Positions 18,100 through 27,795 of a stretch of 49,516 nucleotides of DNA are shown here, in pieces (the first letter of the stretch is position 1; each line of letters opens with the position of its first letter). The position numbers and the translations under genes were made by a program. Source of the stretch: a virus; the IMG/VR virus record IMGVR_UViG_3300021185_001142, positions 1 through 49,516 of that record; one strand, written 5' to 3'. The notes below the pieces were generated by a model. The model worked only from the letters and a program-made list of their open reading frames with translations, was not told where the DNA came from and did not search any database.

Positions 18100-18968
18100 T
18101 GAGCAAAGGCATTATAATCTTTGCGACAAATAATGGTTTACTAGATTACATAAAAATTGCATGTACATGTGCAGGATATGTAAGAAAAAATCTATCGGGG
18201 TTTGACGAAATCGCCCTAGTTACAAACAATGAATCATTGTTAGATAACGAAGAACTAGTAAACAAATATTTTGATAGAACTATTATTTCCGCATCAACAC
18301 AAGATAGTAATATAAGGTTATTTAAAGATACTGCACAGCAATCGCAGTATGCACCTTTCGTTAATATGTCACGTAGTGACATATATGACCTATCACCTTA
18401 TGAAGAAAGTTTGGTAATCGATTGTGATTACTTTGTAATGAGTAGCACTCTTGACCAAGTATGGGGTAGTGAAAACGACTTCATGATTAATTGTCAATAT
18501 AGGGACGTAGCTGGTAGACATGGCGGCAACGTTTCCTATATTGATGATTTCTCTATACCTATGTATTGGGCAACAGTCTTCTACTTTAGAAAATCTGAAT
18601 ACACTGAAAACTTATTCACTTTAGTTAGTCATATAAAAGAAAACTATAAGTACTATTACTATTTGTATAATTGTTCAGGTACACTGTTTAGAAATGATTT
18701 TGCGTTCTCAATGGCTGTTCATATTTTAAATGGACAAGTAGCATGCCAAACGCCTTCATTGCCTATTGATTATCTAAACAACAGTTTTGATTTAGATGAT
18801 ATTTTTAGAGTAAACAGTGCAAATGATATTATAATGTATTGTGCCAAACCTGAAAAAACAACTGAGCATATATTGGCTAGATTTACTAACACAGATATAC
18901 ATATTATGAACAAGTCTGCGATACAACGCAATATAGATGTGTTATTGGCGCAAGGAGATACGCTATGA
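18099..18968 (+). CDS. GT-A-like glycosyltransferase
   Basis: A 289-residue cytoplasmic protein with the layout of a GT-A nucleotide-sugar transferase. The first strand is IIIFATNN, followed by a helix and a second strand FDEIALVTNN; then SLVIDCDYFVM carries the DxD metal-binding motif (Asp108-Cys-Asp110). Downstream aromatic-rich segments (YWATVFYF) are typical of acceptor-side regions in GT8/GT2-like enzymes. Its paralogue is the next gene, which it overlaps by four bases. Donor and acceptor cannot be read. It presumably transfers a sugar made or modified by products of this cluster. Confidence 0.7.
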   Translation: MSKGIIIFATNNGLLDYIKIACTCAGYVRKNLSGFDEIALVTNNESLLDNEELVNKYFDRTIISASTQDSNIRLFKDTAQQSQYAPFVNMSRSDIYDLSPYEESLVIDCDYFVMSSTLDQVWGSENDFMINCQYRDVAGRHGGNVSYIDDFSIPMYWATVFYFRKSEYTENLFTLVSHIKENYKYYYYLYNCSGTLFRNDFAFSMAVHILNGQVACQTPSLPIDYLNNSFDLDDIFRVNSANDIIMYCAKPEKTTEHILARFTNTDIHIMNKSAIQRNIDVLLAQGDTL

Positions 18969-19822
18969 GTAGAGGATATATTTGTATAGCACAGAATAGT
19001 AAGTATGATTATCTTAATCAGGCTTATGCTTTAGCGTTGTCGCTTAAAGCTACACAACAAGAGAATGCAATCTGTGTATGCGTAGATGCTTCAACAAAAA
19101 CACAAATAACTGGTAAACACAAAGAAGTGTTTGACCATATAGTAGATATCCCTTGGAACGATGATGCTGGCGCAGATGAATGGAAGATCCATAATAAATG
19201 GAAGTATCCACACATGACACCGTTCAAAGAAACTATTATTTTAGATACTGATGTGTTGTTTACACACCCAGTAGACCATTGGTGGGATCATCTATCTAAA
19301 AAAGATGTATGGGCATGTACACATGTCAAAACATTTAGAAACGAACAAGTAGTTGATGACTACTATCGTAAAAAATTTACACAATTAGGTTTACCTAATG
19401 TGTATAGCAACATGACTTATTTTAAAGAATCAGATACAACTTTTGAATTGTTTAAAATGATTGAATTGATTATGGTTCATTGGAACGTATACTATGATAA
19501 ATTTCTTAAAGGTACTGGACAAGATTGGATGAGTGCAGACTTAGCCTATGCTCTTGCTATTCGTTTATTAGATTTAGAAGAAGAAGTAATAGACAATGAT
19601 ATCAAAGATGTGCCTACGTTTACGCACATGAAAAGCTATATTCAAAACATTCCTAATAACAAGATATCAGGTGTTTGGACAGAAAGTATCCCAAGCAGTT
19701 TATCAAGTGATTTAAAAATTCGTGTAGCAAATTATGAACAGTCACTTCCTTTTCACTATGTTGAAAAGAAATGGCTTACAGAAGAAAAAATTAATATGTA
19801 TGAAAAGGCACTAGATATATGA
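18965..19822 (+). CDS. GT-A-like glycosyltransferase
   Basis: A 285-residue protein. YICIAQNSKYDYLNQAYAL at the N-terminus and ETIILDTDVLFTHP give the nucleotide-binding strand and the DxD motif (Asp94-Thr-Asp96). The AYALALSL helix after the first strand and the W-rich PVDHWWDHL segment are seen in GT8-like enzymes. It is distantly related to the preceding gene in layout, with similar length and DxD position, suggesting duplication. Starts and stops overlap by four bases on both sides, so it is translationally coupled. Substrates are unknown. Confidence 0.72.
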   Translation: MSRGYICIAQNSKYDYLNQAYALALSLKATQQENAICVCVDASTKTQITGKHKEVFDHIVDIPWNDDAGADEWKIHNKWKYPHMTPFKETIILDTDVLFTHPVDHWWDHLSKKDVWACTHVKTFRNEQVVDDYYRKKFTQLGLPNVYSNMTYFKESDTTFELFKMIELIMVHWNVYYDKFLKGTGQDWMSADLAYALAIRLLDLEEEVIDNDIKDVPTFTHMKSYIQNIPNNKISGVWTESIPSSLSSDLKIRVANYEQSLPFHYVEKKWLTEEKINMYEKALDI

Positions 19823-20406
19823 AAATATTAAGCACCGGGTTCACACATGAGACTAAAGATGCAAGAGCGGTTAACTTCAATGAGCATGGTGACATTGTTA
19901 GTATAACATCTATGAGTATAGAAGATGATGTACTAAAATGTGCTTGGTTCTCTATGGAATCTATAAAACCATTTCTTATGGGAAATTATAAGTTCTCTGA
20001 TTACAAAGTAGTCAAAACAGATGATATATTTGTTTATGAGATTATAAAATCCAAAGTAGATATCAAACAACGCAATAAAGATTCTCAACTGTACAAATTG
20101 AATAATGAGAAGTATTGTGAAATATCTGTAACATGGGACGGAACCGAATTATGTTTTACTCCTAGCAAAGAATTAGTGAAGAATGCAAACGTTGACGAAC
20201 ATCAAAATGTCACGTTGGCAGGAAAAACTCATCACCCATTTTTCATAACATATGAAAATAGACCAGATTTTATTATACAAACTATCTCTATTCCGTTCGC
20301 AAAACTATTGAGTTCTGAGACTAGAGTTAAATTCGAATATAATAAATACAATATAAGTTTATATACCCAGAAATATCTGGAAACATATTCATTCAGGAGA
20401 ACATGA
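19819..20406 (+). CDS. hypothetical protein between glycosyltransferases
   Basis: A 195-residue protein that I do not recognise. It has no signal peptide and no membrane helix. The sequence is beta-rich with many charged residues (for example KYCEISVTWDGTELCFTPS and HHPFFITYENRPDFIIQT), which suggests a beta-sandwich. ATGA overlaps tie it to the glycosyltransferase genes on both sides, so a role as accessory subunit or carbohydrate-binding partner is possible, but this is only context. Confidence 0.65.
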   Translation: MKILSTGFTHETKDARAVNFNEHGDIVSITSMSIEDDVLKCAWFSMESIKPFLMGNYKFSDYKVVKTDDIFVYEIIKSKVDIKQRNKDSQLYKLNNEKYCEISVTWDGTELCFTPSKELVKNANVDEHQNVTLAGKTHHPFFITYENRPDFIIQTISIPFAKLLSSETRVKFEYNKYNISLYTQKYLETYSFRRT

Positions 20407-21383
20407 TGAGCAAACTAGAAATCGGCGAGTTAGATGTATTCTATCTAAGTTACGATGAGCCTAATAAAGAAGAACATTGGGCAGATATTATAAGTAAATT
20501 TCCATTTGCAAAGCGAGTAGACGGCGTAAAAGGATTCGACAATGCACATAAAGAATGTGCAAGACAAAGTGATACAGAAAGATTTATTACTATTGATGGT
20601 GATAATATCGTAGATGAAAAATTCTTTGATATGGAATTAACATTTCCAGAAGATACTGATTTGGCAAACTCTGTTATCTCATGGTCAGCGAAGAACGTTG
20701 TTAACGGTCTAGTATACGGCAATGGTGGTATCAAATGCTGGCCAGTACAGCTTGTATTAGATATGAAAACCCATGAAAATGCAGTAGATGAAACAAAGAA
20801 AGTAGATTTTTGTTGGGACTTAAATTATATTCAGATGAATAACATTTATTCTACAGTACATAATGCAGGGTCTCCATTTCAAGCCTTTCGTGCAGGTTAC
20901 CGTGAAGGTTCTAAAATGTCACTTGATGAGGGAAAGAAAGTACCAGTAGAAGACTTTAAGAAGCGTATCTGGCCTAAGAACTATGAACGTCTAATTACAT
21001 GGATGAATATTGGTGCAAATGTAGAGAACGGACTATGGGCATGTTATGGTGCAAGACTAGGATGTTACGATACAAATCTTAACCCTGATTTTGTTTTAGA
21101 AAATATTTCTAGTTATGATTGGTTTAAAGAGTACTTTGATAATACTGTATTCCCTAAGTTTGAAGGCGGAGATATGAAATGCGAAAAGACAAAATTAGAA
21201 TGGGACTATGAAAAATTATTTGATGAATGCTTAGTAATAGGTGATATTCTAGTAGATAAAATTGGTATGGAACTTTGTGATCCAACACCAGAAGTAGCCT
21301 CATTTTTCAAACGAGTATATACTAATCCACCAAGAGTAATGAATCCATTAGCAACAGAAAAACAAACTGGCTGGGACAAATAA
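20403..21383 (+). CDS. GT-A-like glycosyltransferase (GT2-like)
   Basis: A 326-residue protein. VFYLSYDEPNKEEHWADII gives the first Rossmann strand and the Asp that binds the nucleotide base. RFITIDGDNIVDEKFFD carries the DxD motif (Asp65-Gly-Asp67) followed by the acidic run common in GT2-like enzymes. A later WSAKN...VYGNGGIKCWP segment resembles the acceptor/base region, with the GNGG loop. AGGAG precedes the double ATG; either Met may start. The gap to the first radical SAM gene is six bases. Donor and acceptor are unknown. Confidence 0.7.
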   Translation: MMSKLEIGELDVFYLSYDEPNKEEHWADIISKFPFAKRVDGVKGFDNAHKECARQSDTERFITIDGDNIVDEKFFDMELTFPEDTDLANSVISWSAKNVVNGLVYGNGGIKCWPVQLVLDMKTHENAVDETKKVDFCWDLNYIQMNNIYSTVHNAGSPFQAFRAGYREGSKMSLDEGKKVPVEDFKKRIWPKNYERLITWMNIGANVENGLWACYGARLGCYDTNLNPDFVLENISSYDWFKEYFDNTVFPKFEGGDMKCEKTKLEWDYEKLFDECLVIGDILVDKIGMELCDPTPEVASFFKRVYTNPPRVMNPLATEKQTGWDK

Positions 21384-21389
21384 TATATA

Positions 21390-22958
21390 ATGTCAAATTA
21401 TGATGATGATGCACAGATAACGAAAGAAAAATTAAATTCTCTTTCACCGTCTATGTGTATGGCTAAGTGGTTGCAAGTTAGTTTGCATCTGCCCCAAGGT
21501 CGCACACACAGTTGCTATCATCCACCTACACACCCTATTCCGTTAGAAGAACTTAAGAAAGATGTTAATGCATTACACAACACTACATTCAAATTAGAAG
21601 AAAGAAAGCAAATGAAATGCGGCACCCGTCCTGAAGGTTGTCAGTATTGCTGGAATGTAGAAGATGCACCTGACGCCCCACAAGGCGGAAGACTTAGTGA
21701 CAGACATTATCGTTCAAGTGAGTGGTGGGTTAAAGATGCATGGGACGAAGTCGTAAACAATGACTTTGACCACAACATTACTCCTAGATATGTTGAGGTG
21801 AACTTTAATCAGGCTTGTAATTTCAAGTGTAGTTATTGTTCGCCTCATCTAAGTACAGCATGGGAAGATGATATCAAAGAACATGGCGGCTTTCGTTTTT
21901 CAAATGGAACTGGTCATAATGATATCGATTACCTGCGTAAAACAGGTCTCATGCCATTAGAAGTAGCACGTAAGGACAATCCTTATATTGAAGCATTTTG
22001 GGAATGGTTTCCACAGATATACAGAGATTTGAAAGTATTTCGTATGACAGGCGGAGAGCCTCTTATGGATAATAATACATTCAAAGTATTTGACTATGTT
22101 AATGAAAACCCTAATCCTTTTCTTGACCTAAGTATTACATCGAATATGTGTCCACCAAGTCCTAAGTTGATGGATAAGTTTATTGAAAAAATACAAGCAT
22201 TAGAAAAAATTCGTGTATGGGAAGACCCAGAACGTTTTAATCCTGATAGTGGCAATCACTGGTATGTTGCACCAGCATGTAAACACTTTAGTTTATATGT
22301 GAGCGTAGATGGTGTAGGACCTCAAGCAGAATATATGCGTGACGGATTAGACTTTGATACACTATATCAAAATTGTCGTAGAGTCTTAAGTGAAACAGAT
22401 GGAACAGAAATTTCATTCATCAATACATTTCAATTATTGAGCATCCCAAATTTACGTGGGTTTTTGCAAATGATATTAGATTTACGTGAAGAATTTGGAT
22501 ATGAGAACCAAGAAGATAAAATTATTCAACCACCAGACCATGATGGGTTTAAGCACCCAGAGTTTGTACGTAAAAAACGCCAGCGTGTATGGTTTGACAT
22601 TCCCTATCTGCGTTATCCTGATTGGATGACTATTCAATTAGCAGACCAAGAAATGCTGGATGTAATTCAATCTAACATTGACTTTATGAAAGAAAATGTA
22701 CTACCGAATGATTTATATGGTCGCAAGTATACAGGCTTTAAGAACTATGAAGTATTAAAACTTGAACGAGATTTAGCATGGGCCAAAGAAGGACTAAATA
22801 TGAGTGATGATGAATTAAGTAATAACTTAATTCGTTTTTATGAATACTTTACAGAGTATGACAGACGTAGAGGATTAAACTTTTTAGAAACCTTTCCAGA
22901 AATGACAGCGTTTTGGAATGAAGCAAAAGAAGAAGCCGAGGAAAAATATGGGTCGTAA
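21390..22958 (+). CDS. radical SAM protein with N-terminal twitch-type Cys region (1 of 7)
   Basis: A 522-residue protein. The radical SAM cluster motif CxxxCxxC is Cys143, Cys147, Cys150 (CNFKCSYC), and MTGGEPLM supplies the GGE-type SAM-binding motif. Four further cysteines lie before it (Cys23, Cys42, Cys84, Cys87), spaced as in proteins with an N-terminal twitch domain that binds an auxiliary iron-sulfur cluster. The enzyme should cleave SAM to a 5'-deoxyadenosyl radical; the substrate is unknown. HNTTFKLEERKQMKCG is shared in pattern with the three sister proteins at 22948, 26400 and 28796. It overlaps the next gene by 11 bases. Confidence 0.85.
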   Translation: MSNYDDDAQITKEKLNSLSPSMCMAKWLQVSLHLPQGRTHSCYHPPTHPIPLEELKKDVNALHNTTFKLEERKQMKCGTRPEGCQYCWNVEDAPDAPQGGRLSDRHYRSSEWWVKDAWDEVVNNDFDHNITPRYVEVNFNQACNFKCSYCSPHLSTAWEDDIKEHGGFRFSNGTGHNDIDYLRKTGLMPLEVARKDNPYIEAFWEWFPQIYRDLKVFRMTGGEPLMDNNTFKVFDYVNENPNPFLDLSITSNMCPPSPKLMDKFIEKIQALEKIRVWEDPERFNPDSGNHWYVAPACKHFSLYVSVDGVGPQAEYMRDGLDFDTLYQNCRRVLSETDGTEISFINTFQLLSIPNLRGFLQMILDLREEFGYENQEDKIIQPPDHDGFKHPEFVRKKRQRVWFDIPYLRYPDWMTIQLADQEMLDVIQSNIDFMKENVLPNDLYGRKYTGFKNYEVLKLERDLAWAKEGLNMSDDELSNNLIRFYEYFTEYDRRRGLNFLETFPEMTAFWNEAKEEAEEKYGS

Positions 22959-24495
22959 ACATTGGGAGGGAGAAACCCTTCATCAATACAAAGAGCGTAT
23001 GATTGATAGCAAGAGCGAAAGCTACTGTGCTTCTAAATGGTATAACGCTACTATCTGGTTAGGACATGGGCAGACTGCAAGTTGTCATCACCCACCAGGG
23101 CATTGGATCCCACTTGAAGAAATTAAAGATAATCCTTCAGCAATTCATAATACAAAGCATAAGAAACTTATGCGTAAACATATGCAAGAAGGCAAAAGAC
23201 CTGCTGAATGTGAATACTGTTGGAAAGTTGAAGACATGGGCAAGGATCATATATCTGACCGTGTATTCAAAACTGAAATCTTTAAAGACGAAGATATTGA
23301 CAAGAGTATGGAAATGCCATGGGATGATAACGTAAACTTGCGTACACTTGAAATCTCATTTGATAGAGCGTGTAATCTAAAATGTTCATATTGTAATCCT
23401 GCTTTCAGTACCGCATGGGTTAAAGATATCAATACATATGGTGGATATCAAAATATACAATCTGATGGCAGAGGACACTTTGTTGATACTGCACCTTGGG
23501 CGGCTCCCAAGACAAAGAAAGAAGAAGACAACCCATACATACAAGCATTTCATAAATGGTGGGAGAGTGACTTAGCAGATTGTTTAGAAGAAATTCGTAT
23601 CACTGGTGGTGAACCCATCATGCATAGAGGTACATGGAAATTGTTTGATTGGTTTGAACAGAATCCAGATAGAGGACGTAATATGCGTTTTGCTATCAAC
23701 TCTAACTTGTCTCCGGAGAAACCAAAAGTATTAGACAGATTAATTGAAAAGTCTTGGCATGTCCCCAACTTTGAGATATACACTTCAATGGAAGCAACCA
23801 AAGACCAAGCAGAATATATACGTGATGGATTAGATTATGACTTATGGAAGAATAATATACATCGTGTATTAAAAGAATCAAACGTAGCAAAACTACATAT
23901 GATGATGACTATTAATTCACTGTGTCTTGTTACTATCACAAATTTTATGGATGAAATGTTAGACCTACGTGAAGAATATGGACAACGTGCTCCTACTATG
24001 ACGCTAAACATTTTGCGTTTCCCTTCTTTTCAAAGTGCGGCAATACTTCCTGAGGATGTAAAGACATTTTATAAAGACAAACTAGAAGCATGGTTCAACA
24101 CAGAAAGACCACAAGAAAAATTATCAGAAGGTGAAAAAGCAAGTATACAAAGATTGATTGACTATCTTGATATTGTTAAAACACCACATAAGAATACAGC
24201 AGAAACTCCGAAGCTATATAATGATTTTAAAGCATTCTTTTCTCAGTTTGATGTGCGAAGAGGACATAATTTCAGGGAAACATTCAAAGGACCTATTGCA
24301 GATTGGTACGAAACTTTAGAAGCAGAAGCACCAAGTAGAGAACAGATTTTGAATAAAGAATTAGTATTTAAAAATAGCGACAGAGCAGGTGACCCAGCCA
24401 CTACAAAAGACTATGAAGGAGGTGACGATGCTCACGAAAAAGTTGGTGGTTGGGACACTGAAAATGATGCACTAGGAGGAGTCAAAGTTGAATGA
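22948..24495 (+). CDS. radical SAM protein with N-terminal twitch-type Cys region (2 of 7)
   Basis: A 515-residue close paralogue of the preceding gene. The start at 22948 (MGRKHWEGE) is chosen because GAGG precedes it; an upstream in-frame ATG would lengthen the overlap. Auxiliary-cluster cysteines are Cys27, Cys46, Cys88 and Cys91; the radical SAM motif is Cys142, Cys146, Cys149 (CNLKCSYC); TGGEPIM follows. HHPPGHWIPLEEI mirrors HPPTHPIPLEEL of its neighbour, and both share a C-terminal region ending in a GHNFRETF/GLNFLETF-like motif. Side-by-side copies this similar indicate tandem duplication followed by specialisation. The 40-residue C-terminal tail is acidic and low-complexity. Confidence 0.85.
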   Translation: MGRKHWEGETLHQYKERMIDSKSESYCASKWYNATIWLGHGQTASCHHPPGHWIPLEEIKDNPSAIHNTKHKKLMRKHMQEGKRPAECEYCWKVEDMGKDHISDRVFKTEIFKDEDIDKSMEMPWDDNVNLRTLEISFDRACNLKCSYCNPAFSTAWVKDINTYGGYQNIQSDGRGHFVDTAPWAAPKTKKEEDNPYIQAFHKWWESDLADCLEEIRITGGEPIMHRGTWKLFDWFEQNPDRGRNMRFAINSNLSPEKPKVLDRLIEKSWHVPNFEIYTSMEATKDQAEYIRDGLDYDLWKNNIHRVLKESNVAKLHMMMTINSLCLVTITNFMDEMLDLREEYGQRAPTMTLNILRFPSFQSAAILPEDVKTFYKDKLEAWFNTERPQEKLSEGEKASIQRLIDYLDIVKTPHKNTAETPKLYNDFKAFFSQFDVRRGHNFRETFKGPIADWYETLEAEAPSREQILNKELVFKNSDRAGDPATTKDYEGGDDAHEKVGGWDTENDALGGVKVE

Positions 24496-25235
24496 AACGG
24501 CATATGATAATGTTCAATGCAAGAAGTGGAAGTACGGTAGTTGGCAATCATGTAGCGGCTAACTTATGCACTCCTGCATTTGACTTTAATGCACACGGAT
24601 TGCCGTCAACTGAAATTCATGATTGTGAATATGACTGGTATTTTGATATGATTTCAGAAATCAATAACAAATATCCAGGAATAGAATGGTGTATGAAATG
24701 GAACATTATGTGCGGACATATCGATTCTATGACCAAGTTAAACGAAAAAGTAAATCCAGAAGTTATATGGTATTTTAATTTTGATAAAGTACATCATTTC
24801 TTTAAAAGCCTAGGGGTTACTGATTTACATTTCACATTCAGACATGATATAATAGATACAATATGTAGCTTCCTTATTGCAGAAGAAACAGGCAACTGGG
24901 TTATAGGTAAACGTAAAAAAGCAAAATACGATAAAATAACTTTTACACCCGAACAAATATCGGCATGTATTGATTCATATGATTTAGCATACCAAGTGTA
25001 TTCTCGGTCTGTAATAGAAATGATGGACAAGTACGATTGTCATTTTTATCCATATGAAGATTTAGAAAATATCATCGACCTTGATAATGACCCACATGGG
25101 TTGATTAAGCAACTCAGTAAAGAAGATAAAAAACATATCATCACTAATTACGAAGAAGTAGAGAGAAGTATCAAGGAATCGAGAATATGGAAGTGTCAGT
25201 ATGATAAACAGACTGGAGTGTATTCCTTTGATTAG
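24492..25235 (+). CDS. sulfotransferase-like protein
   Basis: A 247-residue protein. NARSGSTVV (residues 9-17) matches the 5'-phosphosulfate-binding loop of PAPS-dependent sulfotransferases, and FRHDIIDTICS (Arg117 to Ser126) matches the R-x(n)-S 3'-phosphate-binding motif. The overall length fits the Stf0-like group. It would transfer sulfate from PAPS to a hydroxyl, most likely on a sugar, given its neighbours. AGGAGG lies upstream of the ATG; an alternative start four codons on is possible. It overlaps the following radical SAM gene. A second, more divergent sulfotransferase-like gene is at 39210. Confidence 0.7.
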   Translation: MKRHMIMFNARSGSTVVGNHVAANLCTPAFDFNAHGLPSTEIHDCEYDWYFDMISEINNKYPGIEWCMKWNIMCGHIDSMTKLNEKVNPEVIWYFNFDKVHHFFKSLGVTDLHFTFRHDIIDTICSFLIAEETGNWVIGKRKKAKYDKITFTPEQISACIDSYDLAYQVYSRSVIEMMDKYDCHFYPYEDLENIIDLDNDPHGLIKQLSKEDKKHIITNYEEVERSIKESRIWKCQYDKQTGVYSFD

Positions 25236-26403
25236 TTACAATACAATATATGACCTTCAACTAGAAGTAAGCAGTTTGTGTAACGCTAGATGTATTATGT
25301 GTAGTCGTAGAGAACAAGGTGGCGAAAAGAACCCAACATTTGTAGAAACATATTTAACACTGCAAAATATAAAAGATTGGTTTCCAATTGATTTACTTAA
25401 GCAAGTAAAGATAATCGGAATGTGCGGAAACTTTGGCGATGCTATGACTAATCCAGAACTTATAGATATAGTCAAGTATATCATATCAGTTAATCCAGAT
25501 ATCAAATTTACTATGAACACAAATGGCAGTGGCAGAGACGATAACTTCTGGCGTGAACTAGGTGAACTATTTAAAGGTAGGGGACAAGTTACTTTTAGTG
25601 TCGATGGATTAGAAGATACAAATTGGATATATAGACGAGGAACTCACTGGGATAAAATTATATCTTCAATGAAGGCATATGTTTCAACTGGTGCAGATTC
25701 GTCTTGGGATTTTTTAGTGTTCAAACATAATCAACATCAAATAGAAGAAGCAAGAGAACTATCAAAAAAGATAGGAATAACTAGCTTTTATCAAAAGAAA
25801 GCATTTGGATTTTATGATGGCGATGATAATGCAATGAATGTATATCGTAGTGATGGCAAATTCGAATATACTATTATGGCACCAGATGAAGATTTACAAG
25901 GAACAAACAGAGACCCAAAAAGAGATACACAGAATTTAGGTAAGAATTGGTTATCAGGTAAGAAAAAAACTTCTACAGGATTTGTAGAAGATATAAAAAA
26001 ACAATTAGAAAATGTAGAGAGTACTACAAAGACATTACATTGGAGTTTTAAAAATTATACCAAGCCGAATGAATTAAGTCTCACTGATAGAAAACTTAGC
26101 GAATTAAAAATAAATTGCCAAGCATCTGAATCAAACAGTGTGTTCGTAGACCACAACGGTATAGTTGTTCCATGCTGTTGGATAGGTGCATTCTATCCCG
26201 GAGACGGCGGCGATATCTCACAACCAATAAAAGAATTTTTAGAAAAAGACGGCATAGATAAAATATCATTAAAACATAATTCACTTGAGAATATTATAAA
26301 TGGTGAAATGTTTTCAACCAGTTGGATTGAAAGTTTCAATGACTATGATATAAGAAATAAAAGATTGAAAGCCTGTTCAATATTTTGCGGAGTAAATGAA
26401 TGA
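25228..26403 (+). CDS. radical SAM protein with C-terminal SPASM/twitch-like region (3 of 7)
   Basis: The radical SAM motif CNARCIMC is Cys18, Cys22, Cys25. The usual GGE segment is replaced by CGNFGDAMTNPEL. The C-terminal part has a Cys pattern (INCQA, then VPCCW, then CSIFCG) like a SPASM or twitch domain that binds auxiliary iron-sulfur clusters. I place the start at a TTG (25228), not the ATG at 25201: GGAG lies nine bases upstream, and the resulting N-terminus is exactly as long as in the paralogues at 29983 and 31172 (first Cys at residue 18 in all three). The product is 391 residues. Substrate unknown; FLVFKHNQHQIEEA is shared by all three. Confidence 0.83.
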   Translation: MISYNTIYDLQLEVSSLCNARCIMCSRREQGGEKNPTFVETYLTLQNIKDWFPIDLLKQVKIIGMCGNFGDAMTNPELIDIVKYIISVNPDIKFTMNTNGSGRDDNFWRELGELFKGRGQVTFSVDGLEDTNWIYRRGTHWDKIISSMKAYVSTGADSSWDFLVFKHNQHQIEEARELSKKIGITSFYQKKAFGFYDGDDNAMNVYRSDGKFEYTIMAPDEDLQGTNRDPKRDTQNLGKNWLSGKKKTSTGFVEDIKKQLENVESTTKTLHWSFKNYTKPNELSLTDRKLSELKINCQASESNSVFVDHNGIVVPCCWIGAFYPGDGGDISQPIKEFLEKDGIDKISLKHNSLENIINGEMFSTSWIESFNDYDIRNKRLKACSIFCGVNE

Positions 26404-27794
26404 AAACTATACCAATTTGGAAAAGTGACGGAAGTTGTGCAGAAGAAAGTAAGAACAAAACTTTCTGCATGGCTCCATGGTCGCATACATACATATCTCC
26501 ACAAGGTGAACGTAGACTATGCTGTGCGTCACGTGAAGAACATTCATTTCAAAAGCAATACATCGATGCATCAAATGATGAACGCTATGGTAAAGTAACT
26601 GATTCTAAAACTGATGCTGATGATTTTAATCCAGTATCACTAGAAGAACACTGGAACTCTCCTTATATGAAAGACATTAGAAAGAAACTAATGGCAGGAG
26701 AACGTATTCCACAATGTGATGTTTGCAATGATGACATTCTAAGTTTATCATCTTATCGTAAATGGTTTACTGGTGTACTATTCAGAGACAAGATACAAGA
26801 AGCATTTGATAAGACAGACGATGACGGGCATACAACAATGCCTGCTATATCATTTGACTATCGTTACTCTAACTTGTGTAACTTTAAATGTCGCATGTGT
26901 GGTGAACAGTTATCAAGTTCGTGGGAAGCAGAAAAGAAAAAACATGACATGTGGTCGATTGAGCATCAACCATTTATGCAACCTACAGTAAAACAAAAGA
27001 TGGTTAAGTTTCAGCGTACAGTCGTTGAACCAGAATTTAAGAAAGCAATTAGTGATGGCATCGTAGAAGAAATATATTGGGTAGGCGGCGAGCCACTTAT
27101 GTATGATATACATTGGTGGGCATTAAAAGAAATGGTCGCTAATGGTTCTGCAAAGAATTGCCACTTAAGATATAACTCTAATTTATCTCGTACAACATTT
27201 AAAGGTATGGAGTTGTTTGATTATCTACCTCAGTTTAAAGACTGGTTAATGTGTGCAAGTATCGATGGTACAGGTGATATCGTAGAGTTCATTCGTAAAG
27301 GTATTGTATGGGACGAGTGGTTAGCTAACTTTAAGAAAGGACTAGCGGCACCAGGTGGTAAGGACAAGATGTTATTTGACTTGACTATTACTGGTCCGGG
27401 TATGTTTAGTATCAAAGATTTATTTGATTTGAGTTTGGAATTAGATGTAAGAATAGAAACAAAGATTATGTTTGCCTTTCATGCTGATATCGTGTTTAGT
27501 CCTTTTGCATGGCCTAAGCATATACTACATAGACATTTAGATGAGTTACTTGCGTACATAGAACCAAAAGCAACACACAAGCAATTAACATTAGTAAATA
27601 CATTAAAGGGCATGAAGGATAGAGAAACATTTGAAGAACAATGGCCTGATACCCATGAAGAACAATTTTTTAATGGCAGAAATTATCAAGAACAACTTGA
27701 TAGAATTAGACAAGAACAACACAGACTAGAAGATATATACAAAGCAGATCCCGAACTATATGATTGGTGGACCAGACAAAAGAAAGAAAAATGA
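26400..27794 (+). CDS. radical SAM protein with N-terminal twitch-type Cys region (4 of 7)
   Basis: A 464-residue protein. N-terminal auxiliary cysteines: Cys23 (FCMAPW), Cys41/42, Cys106 and Cys109 (CDVC). Radical SAM motif: Cys160, Cys164, Cys167 (CNFKCRMC), then WVGGEPLM. The CMAPW...GERRLCC opening is the best match in this window to the N-twitch radical SAM pattern. The C-terminus is a charged, probably coiled helix. It is shorter and more diverged than the pair at 21390/22948. ATGA overlap with the gene before; one base separates it from the next gene. Confidence 0.85.
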   Translation: MKTIPIWKSDGSCAEESKNKTFCMAPWSHTYISPQGERRLCCASREEHSFQKQYIDASNDERYGKVTDSKTDADDFNPVSLEEHWNSPYMKDIRKKLMAGERIPQCDVCNDDILSLSSYRKWFTGVLFRDKIQEAFDKTDDDGHTTMPAISFDYRYSNLCNFKCRMCGEQLSSSWEAEKKKHDMWSIEHQPFMQPTVKQKMVKFQRTVVEPEFKKAISDGIVEEIYWVGGEPLMYDIHWWALKEMVANGSAKNCHLRYNSNLSRTTFKGMELFDYLPQFKDWLMCASIDGTGDIVEFIRKGIVWDEWLANFKKGLAAPGGKDKMLFDLTITGPGMFSIKDLFDLSLELDVRIETKIMFAFHADIVFSPFAWPKHILHRHLDELLAYIEPKATHKQLTLVNTLKGMKDRETFEEQWPDTHEEQFFNGRNYQEQLDRIRQEQHRLEDIYKADPELYDWWTRQKKEK

Positions 27795-27795
27795 C

